A stretch of DNA of 43,526 nucleotides from Natroniella sulfidigena (GCF_023223645.1 NZ_JALKBY010000020.1:1-43526), one strand, 5' to 3'. Positions 32,320 through 41,292 are shown, counted from the stretch's first letter. Numbers and translations: made by a program. The notes: generated from the sequence alone by a model not told the origin.

Positions 32320-32784
32320 TTAGCAGTTACAAAGGCCGATATTAACTTCAAAAGCTCCAAAGTCAGTCTCAAGTGGCATAATAGAGATCTCTTCACTTGA
32401 TAGTGAAATCTTATTATCAACTCCAATAATCACTTGAGGGGGAGTAATATCACAACAGTAGTCATTTTGGTTAAGTTCTGTCATGGCATTACCACAGATA
32501 ATATTTCCTAATTCACCGACAGCAGAGGTAACGAACTTATCGATCCCTGTTATTTCCATACCGGACATTTCTTGGACTATCTTAAGTGCCATCTCCTCTG
32601 AAAAGCTGAAGATAATAGCTCCTTCTAGCTCACCTGTTACACCAATCGAGATATTGACCTTCTTAGCTGAGATCAACTCTTCAGTGACGGTCGTTGGCCC
32701 TTGTTCGATCTCTTCTAATTGAAGAATATTATTTAAGACCTTATTAGTAGCAGTAAAGATCGGTTCTATATAATCAGTTGTCAT
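32320..32784 (-). CDS. cheX: CheX-like CheY-P phosphatase
   Basis: 154 aa of the CheC/CheX/FliY family. SFSEEMALKIVQEMSGME (about 62-79) and SAVGELGNIICGNAMTEL (about 87-104) hold the E-x-x-N catalytic pair of CheX. It dephosphorylates CheY-P and ends chemotactic signals. It lies 20 bp after the hemerythrin gene on the same strand, so an oxygen-linked chemotaxis role is possible (inference). AAAGGAGG precedes the ATG. Confidence 0.85.
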   Translation of the reverse strand: MTTDYIEPIFTATNKVLNNILQLEEIEQGPTTVTEELISAKKVNISIGVTGELEGAIIFSFSEEMALKIVQEMSGMEITGIDKFVTSAVGELGNIICGNAMTELNQNDYCCDITPPQVIIGVDNKISLSSEEISIMPLETDFGAFEVNIGLCNC

Positions 32785-32804
32785 TTTAAATCCTCCTTTA
32801 AAGA

Positions 32805-33209
32805 TTAATTTTGAACATAATCAGCAATTCTTTGGTCCTCATCAGCAACGTGATTGATCAGCCACGTCAATAACTTACCGCTAAATTCCATGATCAGATC
32901 TTCATTGCATTTATCCGCTTCAAACTCTTCTTTAAACTTTAGAATCTCTGCTTTGAATCTCTCATGGACTTCTTTGTGCTCTTCATAATCTGGATAATTA
33001 TACTCTTGTTGTACCTTTTCTTCAGAATCAAAATGGACTACAACATACTCGCCCATAAAATCAAGTGTCTTTTCGATCTCTTCGATCTTATTTTCAATTG
33101 GCTCATCATTACGAACAATAGTTAAAAAACTGTTCAAGCGGTTGAATAACTCTTTGTGCTGTTGGTCAACCTGATCGATACCTATTTTGTATTGTTCCTT
33201 CCATAACAT
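32805..33209 (-). CDS. Bacteriohemerythrin
   Basis: 134 aa, single hemerythrin domain. Iron ligands are seen in order: DQQHKELF, HFDSEE, HKEVHERF and INHVADED. The di-iron centre binds O2; in an anaerobe it may store, sense or remove it. An in-frame GTG at 33218 overlaps the AAAGGAG site, so ATG 33209, eight bases after it, is the start. It is followed by cheX on the same transcript. Confidence 0.92.
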   Translation of the reverse strand: MLWKEQYKIGIDQVDQQHKELFNRLNSFLTIVRNDEPIENKIEEIEKTLDFMGEYVVVHFDSEEKVQQEYNYPDYEEHKEVHERFKAEILKFKEEFEADKCNEDLIMEFSGKLLTWLINHVADEDQRIADYVQN

Positions 33210-33218
33210 GGCGTTCAC

Positions 33219-33562
33219 TCCTTTTTAATAATAATAATGATTCCTGTTATTATATTGATATTCAATAAACTTTAAGAAAATCCTTTAAATTATGGAATTT
33301 AATTTATTATAATTATGAAATGTTTTTTCATAGAAAGCTTAAATACGTTGCATGATAAAACAAATTGTTTAATTATGCAACATTTAATTTTGTTTAGTAA
33401 TTAAAGTTAATTTAGTAGAATCAACGATTAAGGTTACTAGATGCTTATAATTAAGACTTTGGCTTAAAGTGAATCTTATGGCATAGTTATTGCATTATTA
33501 AATTCTATGAAGTAGAGAATTACTAGAGGTTGATTATATATAACTAGCGTAGGAGGGATTAG
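33219..33562. other. Regulatory gap between hemerythrin and the sugar-acid operon
   Basis: 344 bp, no gene. It holds a sigma-54 promoter (33479-33494) and, upstream of it, an inverted pair GTTGCAT (33347-33353) and ATGCAAC (33375-33381), about 100-130 bp before the promoter. That distance suits an upstream activator site. This role is inference. Confidence 0.5.
33479..33494 (+). promoter_or_regulatory. Sigma-54 promoter of the kinase-pdxA2 operon
   Basis: TGGCATAGTTATTGCA: GG at 33480-33481 and GC at 33492-33493 with exactly ten bases between, matching the -24/-12 pattern (TGGCAC-N5-TTGCA). It lies 69 bp before the kinase ATG. A sigma-54 activator gene lies nearby at 37685. Confidence 0.8.
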
Positions 33563-34867
33563 ATGGCGATAAAGTTAGCAATAATTGCAGATGACTTTAC
33601 TGGAGCTAATGATACAGGGGTTCAATTCAGTAAGAAGGGACTTAAGACATTAGTAATATCTCAACTTGATAGGATTAAAGAGCTAGATTATCAAGCTGAT
33701 GTAATCGTTGTTGATACAGATAGTAGATTTGATAATCCACAAGAAGCTTATGACAAGGTTTTTGAAGTTAGTAAGAGTTTGAAAGATTTAGGAGTCAAGC
33801 ATATCTATAACAAACTAGACTCTACTTTACGAGGAAATATTGGTTCTGAGATAGAAGCTGCTATGCAAGCAGGTGATTATGAGGTAGCAATAGTTGCTCC
33901 AGCACTTCCTTCTAATAGTAGATTGACGATTGGAGGAATTCAGTTGGTTCATGGGGTAGCATTAGAGCAGACTGAGATTGCTGATGATCCAGTAACTCCA
34001 GTTAATCATTCCTATATTCCGGATATTATCAAAGAACAGACTGCTAAGAAGGTGGGGGTTATTAATTTAAAAGACCTGCTTAAAGATAAAGCTAAGTTGC
34101 AAGATAGGTTGAAAAAAGAGATTAAAGCAGGGTCTGAAGTGATCGTGATAGATGCAGTGACAGAACAAGATTTAGATCTGATTGCTAATACTGCTGTAGA
34201 ATTAGAAGAGGAATGTCTGTGGGTTGGCTCGGCTGGTTTAGCAGAGGCCCTGCCGACAAATCTAGATTTGGTTAAGCCAGAGGTGGCTAGTCAAAAGGAA
34301 GGTGGGGTAGTAGGTATCGCAGGAAGTGTCAGTGATGTAACTAGACAGCAGGTTGCTTATGCTGAACAAGACTTAGATCATTTAGAGATAGTTGATCTTA
34401 AGGTCGATGATCTATTGCAAGGAAGATATGAAGAGGAATTAAACAGAGTCTTAGAGCAGACTAATAAATTGCTAGTCAAGGGTAAGAATATTATTATTAG
34501 ATCGGCTAAGAATAGAGAGTTGGTAGCTCAAGCTAGAGAGATTGGTCAACAGAATCAATTGAGTAATTTTGAGGTCAGCCAAAGAATTGCTCAATTTTTA
34601 GGAGAGGTTACGCGAGAGCTTTATCTAGCTGGTCAGCTTAAAGGGTTGTTGTTGACTGGTGGAGATATTGCTGTCAAAGCTGCTTCATTGATCGGAGCCA
34701 ACGCTACAGTCATCGAAGATGAAGTTTTACCAGGAATTCCAGTAGGATTCTTTAAAGGTGATAATTTGCCTAAGGTACCTGTAGTTACGAAAGCAGGGGC
34801 GTTTGGGGAGCAAGAAGCTATAGTTGAAATAATTAATTTTTTAGCTAGGAGGAATAATAATGAATAA
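33563..34867 (+). CDS. Four-carbon acid sugar kinase (OtnK/DtnK family)
   Basis: 434 aa, DUF1537-type kinase. The N-terminal domain has IIADDFTGANDTG (about 7-19), DTDSR and YNKLDSTLRGNIG (about 84-96). The C-terminal nucleotide-binding domain has WVGSAGLAEAL, LLLTGGDIAVKA (about 353-364), and the end PVVTKAGAFGEQEAI. Members phosphorylate D-threonate, L-threonate, erythronate or related C4 sugar acids at O4. Its stop overlaps the next gene's start by 8 bp; with PdxA2 this forms the known route from threonate or erythronate to DHAP. Sigma-54 promoter upstream. Confidence 0.9.
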   Translation: MAIKLAIIADDFTGANDTGVQFSKKGLKTLVISQLDRIKELDYQADVIVVDTDSRFDNPQEAYDKVFEVSKSLKDLGVKHIYNKLDSTLRGNIGSEIEAAMQAGDYEVAIVAPALPSNSRLTIGGIQLVHGVALEQTEIADDPVTPVNHSYIPDIIKEQTAKKVGVINLKDLLKDKAKLQDRLKKEIKAGSEVIVIDAVTEQDLDLIANTAVELEEECLWVGSAGLAEALPTNLDLVKPEVASQKEGGVVGIAGSVSDVTRQQVAYAEQDLDHLEIVDLKVDDLLQGRYEEELNRVLEQTNKLLVKGKNIIIRSAKNRELVAQAREIGQQNQLSNFEVSQRIAQFLGEVTRELYLAGQLKGLLLTGGDIAVKAASLIGANATVIEDEVLPGIPVGFFKGDNLPKVPVVTKAGAFGEQEAIVEIINFLARRNNNE

Positions 34868-35849
34868 TAATGAGGGAATAATTGGGATAACTATGGGTGA
34901 TCCAGCAGGGATTGGCCCGGAGATTATACTAAAAGCGATTAAAGATGATAGGATTCAAGAGTTTAGCAATCATGTAATTATTGGGGATGCTAATGTATTG
35001 GAGACTGTAAATCAGAAGTTAGATTGTGGCTTAAGGATAGAGGTTGTTGATTCAATTACAGAAGTTACTAATGAGTTTGGTATAGTCAATGTACTGGACT
35101 TGGATAATATTGCAGTAGAGAGTATTACTCCTGGAGAAGTGCAGGCTTCTTGTGGGAAAGCTGCAGTAGAATACATTATGCAGGCGATTGATCTAGCTAA
35201 AGAGGGTACAATTGATGCTGTAGTAACAGCACCGATTAATAAAGCGGCACTTCATCAGGCCGATTTTAAGTATCCTGGACATACTGAGATATTGGCTGAA
35301 CAGACTGAGACTGATGATTTTGCGATGATGTTACATTCTAAGGATTTGGATGTGATCCATGTTACTACTCATATGAGCTTGAAGCAAGTCTGTGAGACGA
35401 TAGATCAAGAGCGGGTTGGGAAGGTAATTGAATTAGCAGATGAGACATTAAAGATGATGGGCCAACAGAATCCTAAGATTGCAGTAGCCGGTTTGAATCC
35501 TCATGCAGGGGAGAATGGAATCTTTGGTGATGAAGAGATAAAAGAGATTGGCCCTGCAGTTGAAGCAGCTAAAGAGGCAGGGATTGATGTTGAGGGTCCA
35601 ATACCTCCTGATACAGTCTTTGTCAAGGCAGTAGCAGGTCAATATGATATTGTTGTTGTAATGTATCATGACCAAGGACATATTCCATTGAAGTTATTAG
35701 GATTTGATAGTGGAGTTAATATCACGACAGGACTTCCTATTATTCGAACCTCAGTCGATCATGGGACGGCATTTGATATTGCCTGGGAGGGAGTAGCGAA
35801 GGATATCAGCTTGGTTGAGGCTGTTAAAGCAGCGTGTAGTTTAATTTAA
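34860..35849 (+). CDS. pdxA2: PdxA2, 4-phospho-sugar-acid dehydrogenase
   Basis: 329 aa, full length for PdxA-type enzymes. Marks are ITMGDPAGIGPEI (about 8-20), VTAPINKAALHQA (about 122-134), GHTEILAEQT, HVTTHMSLKQV with metal-binding histidines, GLNPHAGENG, and VMYHDQGHIPLKLLGF (about 266-281). PdxA2 proteins oxidise D-threonate or erythronate 4-phosphate, with decarboxylation to DHAP, rather than making vitamin B6; the overlap with the kinase gene supports this. AGGAGG before the ATG lies inside the kinase gene. Confidence 0.9.
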   Translation: MNNNEGIIGITMGDPAGIGPEIILKAIKDDRIQEFSNHVIIGDANVLETVNQKLDCGLRIEVVDSITEVTNEFGIVNVLDLDNIAVESITPGEVQASCGKAAVEYIMQAIDLAKEGTIDAVVTAPINKAALHQADFKYPGHTEILAEQTETDDFAMMLHSKDLDVIHVTTHMSLKQVCETIDQERVGKVIELADETLKMMGQQNPKIAVAGLNPHAGENGIFGDEEIKEIGPAVEAAKEAGIDVEGPIPPDTVFVKAVAGQYDIVVVMYHDQGHIPLKLLGFDSGVNITTGLPIIRTSVDHGTAFDIAWEGVAKDISLVEAVKAACSLI

Positions 35850-35851
35850 AG

Positions 35852-36312
35852 CAGTGAATAGATAACAGTGAATAATAAATAGTGGGAAGAGCAAAGATTA
35901 ATTACAATTATGTGGCACTTTCGTGCCACAAAGCTGTGAGTCATGAGTAAACGATTTTTGTTACGGAGAGTCTTTTTAAGACTCGTAGGGTGTGCTATGA
36001 GCTAAAATCATTAAAAACATAGAAATTAAATATCATAGCCATATGTTTTAACGTATGGCGGTCGTTGTTAAAGGAATCTTTAAAAGGCATGAGCCACAGG
36101 TTTTAACCACTCCAAGAGTATTTCTTCATTCAGAAAAAACACTTCACTCAGGGCGCTGTAGCTTGGATTTAATGATAAAATAAGGATTTGTTTTTATGAT
36201 TTTGAACTCTTACGGGTCTTATCAGACCCTTCATGAAAATCATAAAGACCATATCTGCTCACGACTCAAAGCTCATAGCTCAAAGCTAGTGTCATAAAAT
36301 GACACTAGCTTT
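35852..36312 (+). repeat. Composite repeat element, copy 13
   Basis: It begins with a solo heptamer arm (GCAGTGAATAGATAACAGTG). The left end TAATTACAATTATGTGGCAC has a GTGGCAC-tttc-GTGCCAC hairpin. Further on are AGCTGTG-AGTCATG heptamers (35930 region) and complementary AGCTTTG/AGCTATG units at 36262-36288 (minus strand). It ends in a perfect 14-bp stem (AAAGCTAGTGTCAT-aaa-ATGACACTAGCTTT, 36282-36312). The centre shares GCCATATGTTTTAACGTATG and CCACAGGTTTTAACC with copy 14. The end holds the TAG stop of the DUF3231 gene. It fills the whole gap; no gene is seen. Confidence 0.75.
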
Positions 36313-37300
36313 GTTTATGTCTTAAAGTTAAACGGCTCCAGCCTTTTGTTTTTCCATATTTAATTAACTTATTGAAGATATCAACTTCTTCTTGATATAG
36401 CTGGTTAAGGAAAGTTCTTAAATCATCATTTGTTATTGTTTCTATGATCGATCTAATGTGTAAAGTTATTGACTCTCTAATTCCTTGCAAAATTGTTCGA
36501 TAGATAAAGATATCGGTTATGGCTTCCGGATCTATGTTTAATTTTTGATGAGCAGGTGCTGCATCAGGTAGTGGAACTTCAAATTTTTGTGCTTTCTTTT
36601 CAAGTGTTTTAATCTGTTTTTGAAGTGTTGACTTACCACTTTTGATGATTTGCTTAAAATCTGGATCATGAACAAATCCTAAAAAGAGTGCAGTCAGTTG
36701 TTGTTGGTCATACCTTAAAGCAAGAAGTTGAGATAAATGAGATCCCTCACTTGTTGCTAATTCTTCTTTAGTGGTTGGTTTATAAGTTTTTAAGCTAGGA
36801 GCTACATCTGTCCAACCTTTTAATTTAGCATATTTATGAAGTTTATTATAATCTTTCAAATGACTACTGACAAAGTTTACAAATTGATTTCTTAAATTAT
36901 CATTAAATGTACTGCTAGCTATAGTTCGATTTAATGAATATAATTCAGCTATCATATCTGAATTAATTCTTCTGAAGATATGTTTATCAGTTATTGCATC
37001 AATCTGAGCAGAAAATTTTATATCTTTTGGCGGTTTAGAGGGTACAGGAACATTAAATTTTTCACTCAGTTGTTCTAGAATTTTTATTTGGTTGTTATAC
37101 TTTCTGATATGGTGATCAAGTAATAACTCAAGATCACGATCATGAACAAAATTTTTATAAAGTTGGTTAGTCTCTCTACTTGTATATCTGACCCTTAATG
37201 AATCCCATAAATTATAAGCTTCCGCTGTAGATAGTTCTGGTTGATTGGTAATTGATTTTTTGAATAATCTTGTTGGATGTAAAAAATCGGAAAATTCCAT
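36305..37300 (-). CDS. DUF3231 protein with two tandem repeats
   Basis: 331 aa, all helical, made of two homologous halves (about 20-165 and 180-325). Each has a YKNFVHDRDLELLL-like or FLGFVHDPDFKQII-like segment, a QIKILEQLSEKFNVPVP-like or QIKTLEKKAQKFEVPLP-like segment, and a final KGW. This is the DUF3231 family, ferritin-like bundles seen in spore-forming Firmicutes. The role is unknown; a spore-related function is inference. It is opposite to its neighbours and inserted between the two parts of the sugar-acid locus, flanked by repeat elements on both sides. The stop lies in the end hairpin of copy 13. GGGAGG precedes the ATG. Confidence 0.8.
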   Translation of the reverse strand: MEFSDFLHPTRLFKKSITNQPELSTAEAYNLWDSLRVRYTSRETNQLYKNFVHDRDLELLLDHHIRKYNNQIKILEQLSEKFNVPVPSKPPKDIKFSAQIDAITDKHIFRRINSDMIAELYSLNRTIASSTFNDNLRNQFVNFVSSHLKDYNKLHKYAKLKGWTDVAPSLKTYKPTTKEELATSEGSHLSQLLALRYDQQQLTALFLGFVHDPDFKQIIKSGKSTLQKQIKTLEKKAQKFEVPLPDAAPAHQKLNIDPEAITDIFIYRTILQGIRESITLHIRSIIETITNDDLRTFLNQLYQEEVDIFNKLIKYGKTKGWSRLTLRHKQS

Positions 37301-37368
37301 TTAGAATTCCTCCCATCGAATACTAGTATTCCTTAATTGAAAGAATAAATGTAAGCTTTCTTTAGTTT

Positions 37369-37673
37369 AATTACAATATTGTGGCAGTTATGTGTGTGAG
37401 TGTGGGTAAAAATAATTTTGTAGGGGCAGGTCTCCGTGCCTGCCCGTGAAACAGAAATTAGCCATATGTTTTAACGTATGGCGATCGGTTGGTAAAATAA
37501 GATTTATTAAGGCTCGAGCCACAGGTTTCAACCTGTGGTGGGATTTCGGAAGCCCGATTGGACTACAGGTTAAAACCTGTAGCTTGGACTTAAAAATAAA
37601 GGGCGAACACAGAGATTCGCCCCTACACAAACACATTATTGCACGAATGAAAAGTTACACTATATATCAATAA
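37369..37673 (+). repeat. Composite palindrome cluster, copy 14
   Basis: Left end TAATTACAATATTGTGGCAG; right end GTTACACTATATATCAATAA. Between them is a chain of separate palindromes: GGGGCAGG..CCTGCCC, GCCATATG-ttttaa-CGTATGGC, CCACAGGTT-tc-AACCTGTGG, CTACAGGTT-aa-AACCTGTAG and GGGCGAA..TTCGCCC. The GGGCGAA/TTCGCCC and ACAGGTTNNAACCTGT types also occur in unrelated anaerobes and cyanobacteria as I recall. It fills most of the gap 37301-37684; no gene is seen on either strand. Confidence 0.8.
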
Positions 37674-37684
37674 AGGAGGGACTT

Positions 37685-39568
37685 ATGAAGGATAAAATAT
37701 ATTTTATCGCTCCGTATCAGAAGTTAAAAAGAATTGCTGATCAGGTAATTGCTAAAAACGATTTAGCAGTATCGACAGTTATGGGAGATATGCAAGGAGG
37801 AGTAGAGCAAGCTAAGAGATTAGTAGAGCAAGGAGCTGAGGTGTTGATCAGTAGAGGTGGGACAGCTTCTTTGATCAAAGATGAAGTTGATATACCGGTA
37901 GTGGAGATAATGGTAACTGGTTATGATTTATTGAAAGTTCTTTATAAATATCGAACAAAACAGACTGAAGTTGGGATTATAGGATACGAGAGTATAATCT
38001 CTGGTACCAGAACGATTGCAGAGATCTTAGATATTTATATTGATTATTATACACTGGTCAAGGAGCAGCAGGTAGAAGAAAGAATCCAAGAAGCTATGAA
38101 CAACGGAATTAAGACTATCATTGGGGATACAGTAGGGGTTAAGGCAGCTAAAAAGTATGGATTGAAGTATGAATTGATCAAATCTGGACGGGAAGCCATC
38201 TTAAATAGTATTCAAGAGGCGGAAAAGATCTATGAAGCGACCTTGTTAGAAAGAGAAAAGAAGGAGAAGTTGGATACGATCTTAGACTCTGCTCATGAAG
38301 GAATAGTAGCTGTTGATGATAAGGGAATTATAACAGCATTTAATCCTAGAGCACAGAGGTTGTTTAATAAAAGGAAGGGGCAGGCATTAGGAAAGAAGGT
38401 AGAAGAGATAATTCCTAATACTAAATTAGATGAAGTGATTAAGACAGGAGAAGAGCAGCTAGGTAGTATTCAGAATGTAGGTGAGGTCAAGATTGCTACT
38501 AACAGGGTTCCAATTAAGGTTGGAGAGGAGATTAAAGGGGCTGTTGCTAGCTTTCAGGATGTTACCAAGATTCAAAAATTGGAGCAAAAGATTAGACAAC
38601 AGTTAAATAAGAAGGGTCTGACTGCTAAATATACCCTTGCTGATATTATTGGTAATAGTAGGAAGATAAAACAGATCAAGAATTTAGCCAAGGAGTATGG
38701 TGCAGTCAACTCTACTGTCTTGCTTAAAGGTGAGAGTGGAACCGGTAAGGAGTTATTTGCTCAAGGAATTCATAATTGTAGCCAGCGAGAGGGAGGGCCT
38801 TTTGTAGCAATCAACTGTTCAGCCTTGCCGACCAATCTATTGGAGAGTGAGTTATTTGGATATGAAGAAGGAACCTTTACCGGGGCCAAAAAAGGAGGCA
38901 AGAAGGGGTTGTTTGAGTTGGCCCATAATGGAACAATCTTCTTAGATGAGATCGGTGAAATGGATAAAGCTTTACAAGCTAGGTTATTACGAGTGATTCA
39001 AGAGCGAAGGATCATGAGGCTTGGAGCTAGGAAGGTGATTCCGATAGATGTCCGGATTATAGCTGCTACTAATAGGGATTTGCAAGCAGAGATCAAGCAA
39101 AGTAACTTTAGAAAGGATTTATATTATCGATTGAATGTATTAGATTTAACTATTCCTCCATTAAGGGATAGAAAAGAAGATATCGAGTTGATTGCGGAGT
39201 TTTTACTTAATAAGAAGAGTCGAGAATTGAATAAAAGTATTAGAGAGATAGATGATCAGCTAATGGAACTTTTGATTGATTATAGTTGGCCCGGGAATGT
39301 TAGAGAACTTGAAAATATAATCGAAAAGATGATTGTTATTGCAAAGTCAGAAGTTATTAAGAAGGATGATGTAGATTTTATAGTAGAGAGATTGGATCAG
39401 GAACAAGAGTTTAATGAGACTGGAACTTTGATCAATTTAGATGCTCCTTTGGAGGTAATAGAGCAGGAGATAATTAAAAAAGTGGTCGAACGGGAGGAGA
39501 CTAAGACTGCTGCAGCTGAAAGATTAGGGATTACTAGAAGTACATTATGGAGGAAATTGAATAACTGA
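37685..39568 (+). CDS. PrpR-type sigma-54-dependent transcription activator
   Basis: 627 aa. An N-terminal PrpR sensor domain (1-180: [33 protein letters not shown]); a PAS domain (about 197-300: [18 protein letters not shown]); an AAA+ sigma-54 interaction domain (about 318-545) with Walker A GESGTGKE, the sigma-54 loop GTFTGA (a variant of GAFTGA), Walker [12 protein letters not shown] and an arginine finger in YYRLNVLDL. The C-terminal Fis-type HTH has [20 protein letters not shown]. It should activate the GG-N10-GC promoters at 33479 and 39746. The effector is unknown; the sensor domain suggests a small organic acid. AAAGGAGGG precedes the ATG. Confidence 0.93.
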   Translation: MKDKIYFIAPYQKLKRIADQVIAKNDLAVSTVMGDMQGGVEQAKRLVEQGAEVLISRGGTASLIKDEVDIPVVEIMVTGYDLLKVLYKYRTKQTEVGIIGYESIISGTRTIAEILDIYIDYYTLVKEQQVEERIQEAMNNGIKTIIGDTVGVKAAKKYGLKYELIKSGREAILNSIQEAEKIYEATLLEREKKEKLDTILDSAHEGIVAVDDKGIITAFNPRAQRLFNKRKGQALGKKVEEIIPNTKLDEVIKTGEEQLGSIQNVGEVKIATNRVPIKVGEEIKGAVASFQDVTKIQKLEQKIRQQLNKKGLTAKYTLADIIGNSRKIKQIKNLAKEYGAVNSTVLLKGESGTGKELFAQGIHNCSQREGGPFVAINCSALPTNLLESELFGYEEGTFTGAKKGGKKGLFELAHNGTIFLDEIGEMDKALQARLLRVIQERRIMRLGARKVIPIDVRIIAATNRDLQAEIKQSNFRKDLYYRLNVLDLTIPPLRDRKEDIELIAEFLLNKKSRELNKSIREIDDQLMELLIDYSWPGNVRELENIIEKMIVIAKSEVIKKDDVDFIVERLDQEQEFNETGTLINLDAPLEVIEQEIIKKVVEREETKTAAAERLGITRSTLWRKLNN

Positions 39569-39578
39569 TTAAAAAATG

Positions 39579-39614
39579 AAACAGACTGTTTAAAAATAAA
39601 ACGGTCTGTTTTCT
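39579..39614 (+). terminator. Terminator of the activator gene
   Basis: AAACAGACTGTTT pairs with AAACGGTCTGTTT (one G-U) across an 8-base loop, followed by TTCTTCTTT. Confidence 0.8.
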
Positions 39615-39745
39615 TCTTTAGAAAGATAGATAAGCTCAGTAAAAATAAATAATTTAAAGTTAAGAATTTATAACTTACTTAAATTGCTAGGCTTAAGAGA
39701 GGTTTTAAAAGATTTATAAATTTATTTTTAAAAAATAATCAGAAT

Positions 39746-39761
39746 TGGTATATGACTTGCA
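39746..39761 (+). promoter_or_regulatory. Sigma-54 promoter of the lyase-permease operon
   Basis: TGGTATATGACTTGCA: GG 39747-39748 and GC 39759-39760 with ten bases between. It lies 61 bp before the UxaA-type small subunit. CTTGCA..TGCAAG (39757-39780) forms an inverted repeat over the start site. Confidence 0.8.
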
Positions 39762-39821
39762 ATATTATATAACTGCAAGCACCAACAAGATAACTAATAA
39801 ATTATCATAAGGGGGATTACA

Positions 39822-40115
39822 GTGAAGAATAAGAGTTTAGTAATGAATAGTAAGGATAATATTGCTACTGCTATTAAGGCGATTGAAGCAGGAGAAGAGG
39901 TTAAGGTTGAGGTTGATGGCCAAGTAGAAGAGGTTGTAATCAAGCAGGATGTACCTTTTGGTCATAAGTTTGCTTTGAGTGCAATTAAGAAAGGTGAAGA
40001 TGTAATTAAGTATGGAGAGAGCTTAGGAGCAGCCAGTCAAGATATTGAGGCTGGAGATTATGTTCATGTTCATAATTTAGAGAGTAAACGTGGTCGAGGA
40101 GATCTAATTAAATAA
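39822..40115 (+). CDS. UxaA/SuyA-type lyase small subunit (SAF domain)
   Basis: 97 aa SAF-domain protein: DNIATAIKAIEAGEEVKVEV at the start, VPFGHKFALSAIKKGEDVIKYGESLG (catalytic His and Lys of the family) and GDYVHVHNLESKRGR at the end. It is the N-terminal part of altronate or galactarate dehydratase, or the SuyA subunit of sulfolactate sulfo-lyase. It works with the large subunit 19 bp downstream. The substrate cannot be told apart by sequence here. GTG start after AAGGGGG. Confidence 0.88.
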   Translation: MKNKSLVMNSKDNIATAIKAIEAGEEVKVEVDGQVEEVVIKQDVPFGHKFALSAIKKGEDVIKYGESLGAASQDIEAGDYVHVHNLESKRGRGDLIK

Positions 40116-40134
40116 AAATTTAGGAGGAATAATT

Positions 40135-41292
40135 ATGAAAATAAAAGCTTATCGAAGAGAAAATGGAGAAGTTGGAATCAGAAAACATCTAGTCATATTA
40201 CCTACATCTGTTTGTGCTAGTGAGACTGCAGTCAGGATAGCAGAGCATATTACCGAAGCTATACCTTTACCTCATCAGCATGGCTGTTGTCAGGTAGGAG
40301 CAGATGCTGACCAAACTGTTGATACATTAGTTGGATTAGGTAAGAATCCTAATGTTGCAGCAGTATTAGTTGTAGGTCTAGGTTGTGAAGGAGCAGAACC
40401 AGCAGAAGTGGCAGACAGAATTGCTCAAACTGGTAAAGCAGTTGAAAAGATAACGATTCAAGACTGTGGTGGAACATTAAAGGCGATTGAAGAAGGTACT
40501 AGAATAGCGAGAGATTTGGCTAATGACGTTGTGTTGATGGAGAAAGAAGAGGTAGATATCAGTGAAATTACATTGGCTATTGAATGTGGTGGTACCGATG
40601 CTACTTCAGGAATTGCAGCTAATCCAGCTGTAGGAGGAGCTTCTGATAAACTTATTGAACTGGGTGGAACTTCTATGTTATCTGAAACGACTGAGTTGAT
40701 TGGAGCAGAACATGTTCTAGCTAAGAGAGCAGCTAGTGAAGAGGTAGCGGATCAACTTTTAAAGACAGTAAAGCATATTGAAGACAAAGCGATGCGGCTA
40801 GGAGTTGACATTAGAGGGGGCCAACCAACACCTGGTAATATAGAAGGTGGAGTGACAACGATTGAAGAGAAATCTTTAGGATGTATGTATAAGGCTGGAA
40901 CGGCTACTATCGAAGGTGTCTTAGAGTATGCAGAAGCACCGACTAAGAAGGGGTTCCATATTATGGATACGCCGGGCCAAGACATTGAATCAATTACTGG
41001 AATGTTGGCTGGAGGAGCTCAAGTAGTAATCTTTACTACTGGTAGAGGTACACCGACTGGTGCACCGTTGGCCCCAGTAATTAAGGTAACTGGAAATTCT
41101 GAGACTTATCAAAATATGATCGATAATATTGATATTAATGCAGGAAAGATTATTGATCAAGGCTTGACACTAGAAGATCTTTCTGAAGAGATCTTTGCTA
41201 CTATGGTTGATGTCTGTAATGGTAAAAAAACTAAGGCAGAATTATTAGAGCATCATGAATTTGGAATCCACAAATTAACTTCAACTTTCTAA
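40135..41292 (+). CDS. UxaA/SuyB-type lyase large subunit
   Basis: 385 aa, the C-terminal domain of the altronate dehydratase/sulfolactate lyase family as a separate chain. Marks are HQHGCCQVG (about 44-52), VGLGCEGAE (about 82-90), IECGGTDATSGIAANPA (about 148-164), GGQPTPGNIEGGVTTIEEKS (about 228-247), and GAQVVIFTTGRGTPTG..APVIKVTGN. Conserved cysteines may bind iron. The neighbours are an OtnK kinase, PdxA2 and a KdgT-type permease, which suggests a hydroxylated sugar acid; a sulfonate is less likely because no sulfite-handling gene is seen. AGGAGG precedes the ATG. Confidence 0.88.
   Translation: MKIKAYRRENGEVGIRKHLVILPTSVCASETAVRIAEHITEAIPLPHQHGCCQVGADADQTVDTLVGLGKNPNVAAVLVVGLGCEGAEPAEVADRIAQTGKAVEKITIQDCGGTLKAIEEGTRIARDLANDVVLMEKEEVDISEITLAIECGGTDATSGIAANPAVGGASDKLIELGGTSMLSETTELIGAEHVLAKRAASEEVADQLLKTVKHIEDKAMRLGVDIRGGQPTPGNIEGGVTTIEEKSLGCMYKAGTATIEGVLEYAEAPTKKGFHIMDTPGQDIESITGMLAGGAQVVIFTTGRGTPTGAPLAPVIKVTGNSETYQNMIDNIDINAGKIIDQGLTLEDLSEEIFATMVDVCNGKKTKAELLEHHEFGIHKLTSTF

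Noticed and set aside
33347-33381. GTTGCAT..ATGCAAC as a firm activator site
   Set aside because: The same pair is not found upstream of the second sigma-54 promoter, so it is only mentioned as possible.
34860-35849. Vitamin B6 enzyme PdxA
   Set aside because: The overlap with an OtnK-type kinase and the sigma-54 catabolic setting favour the PdxA2 catabolic role.
37388-37673. Frames on both strands in the palindrome cluster
   Set aside because: Both read through inverted repeats, and such frames are expected by chance in palindromic GC-richer DNA.
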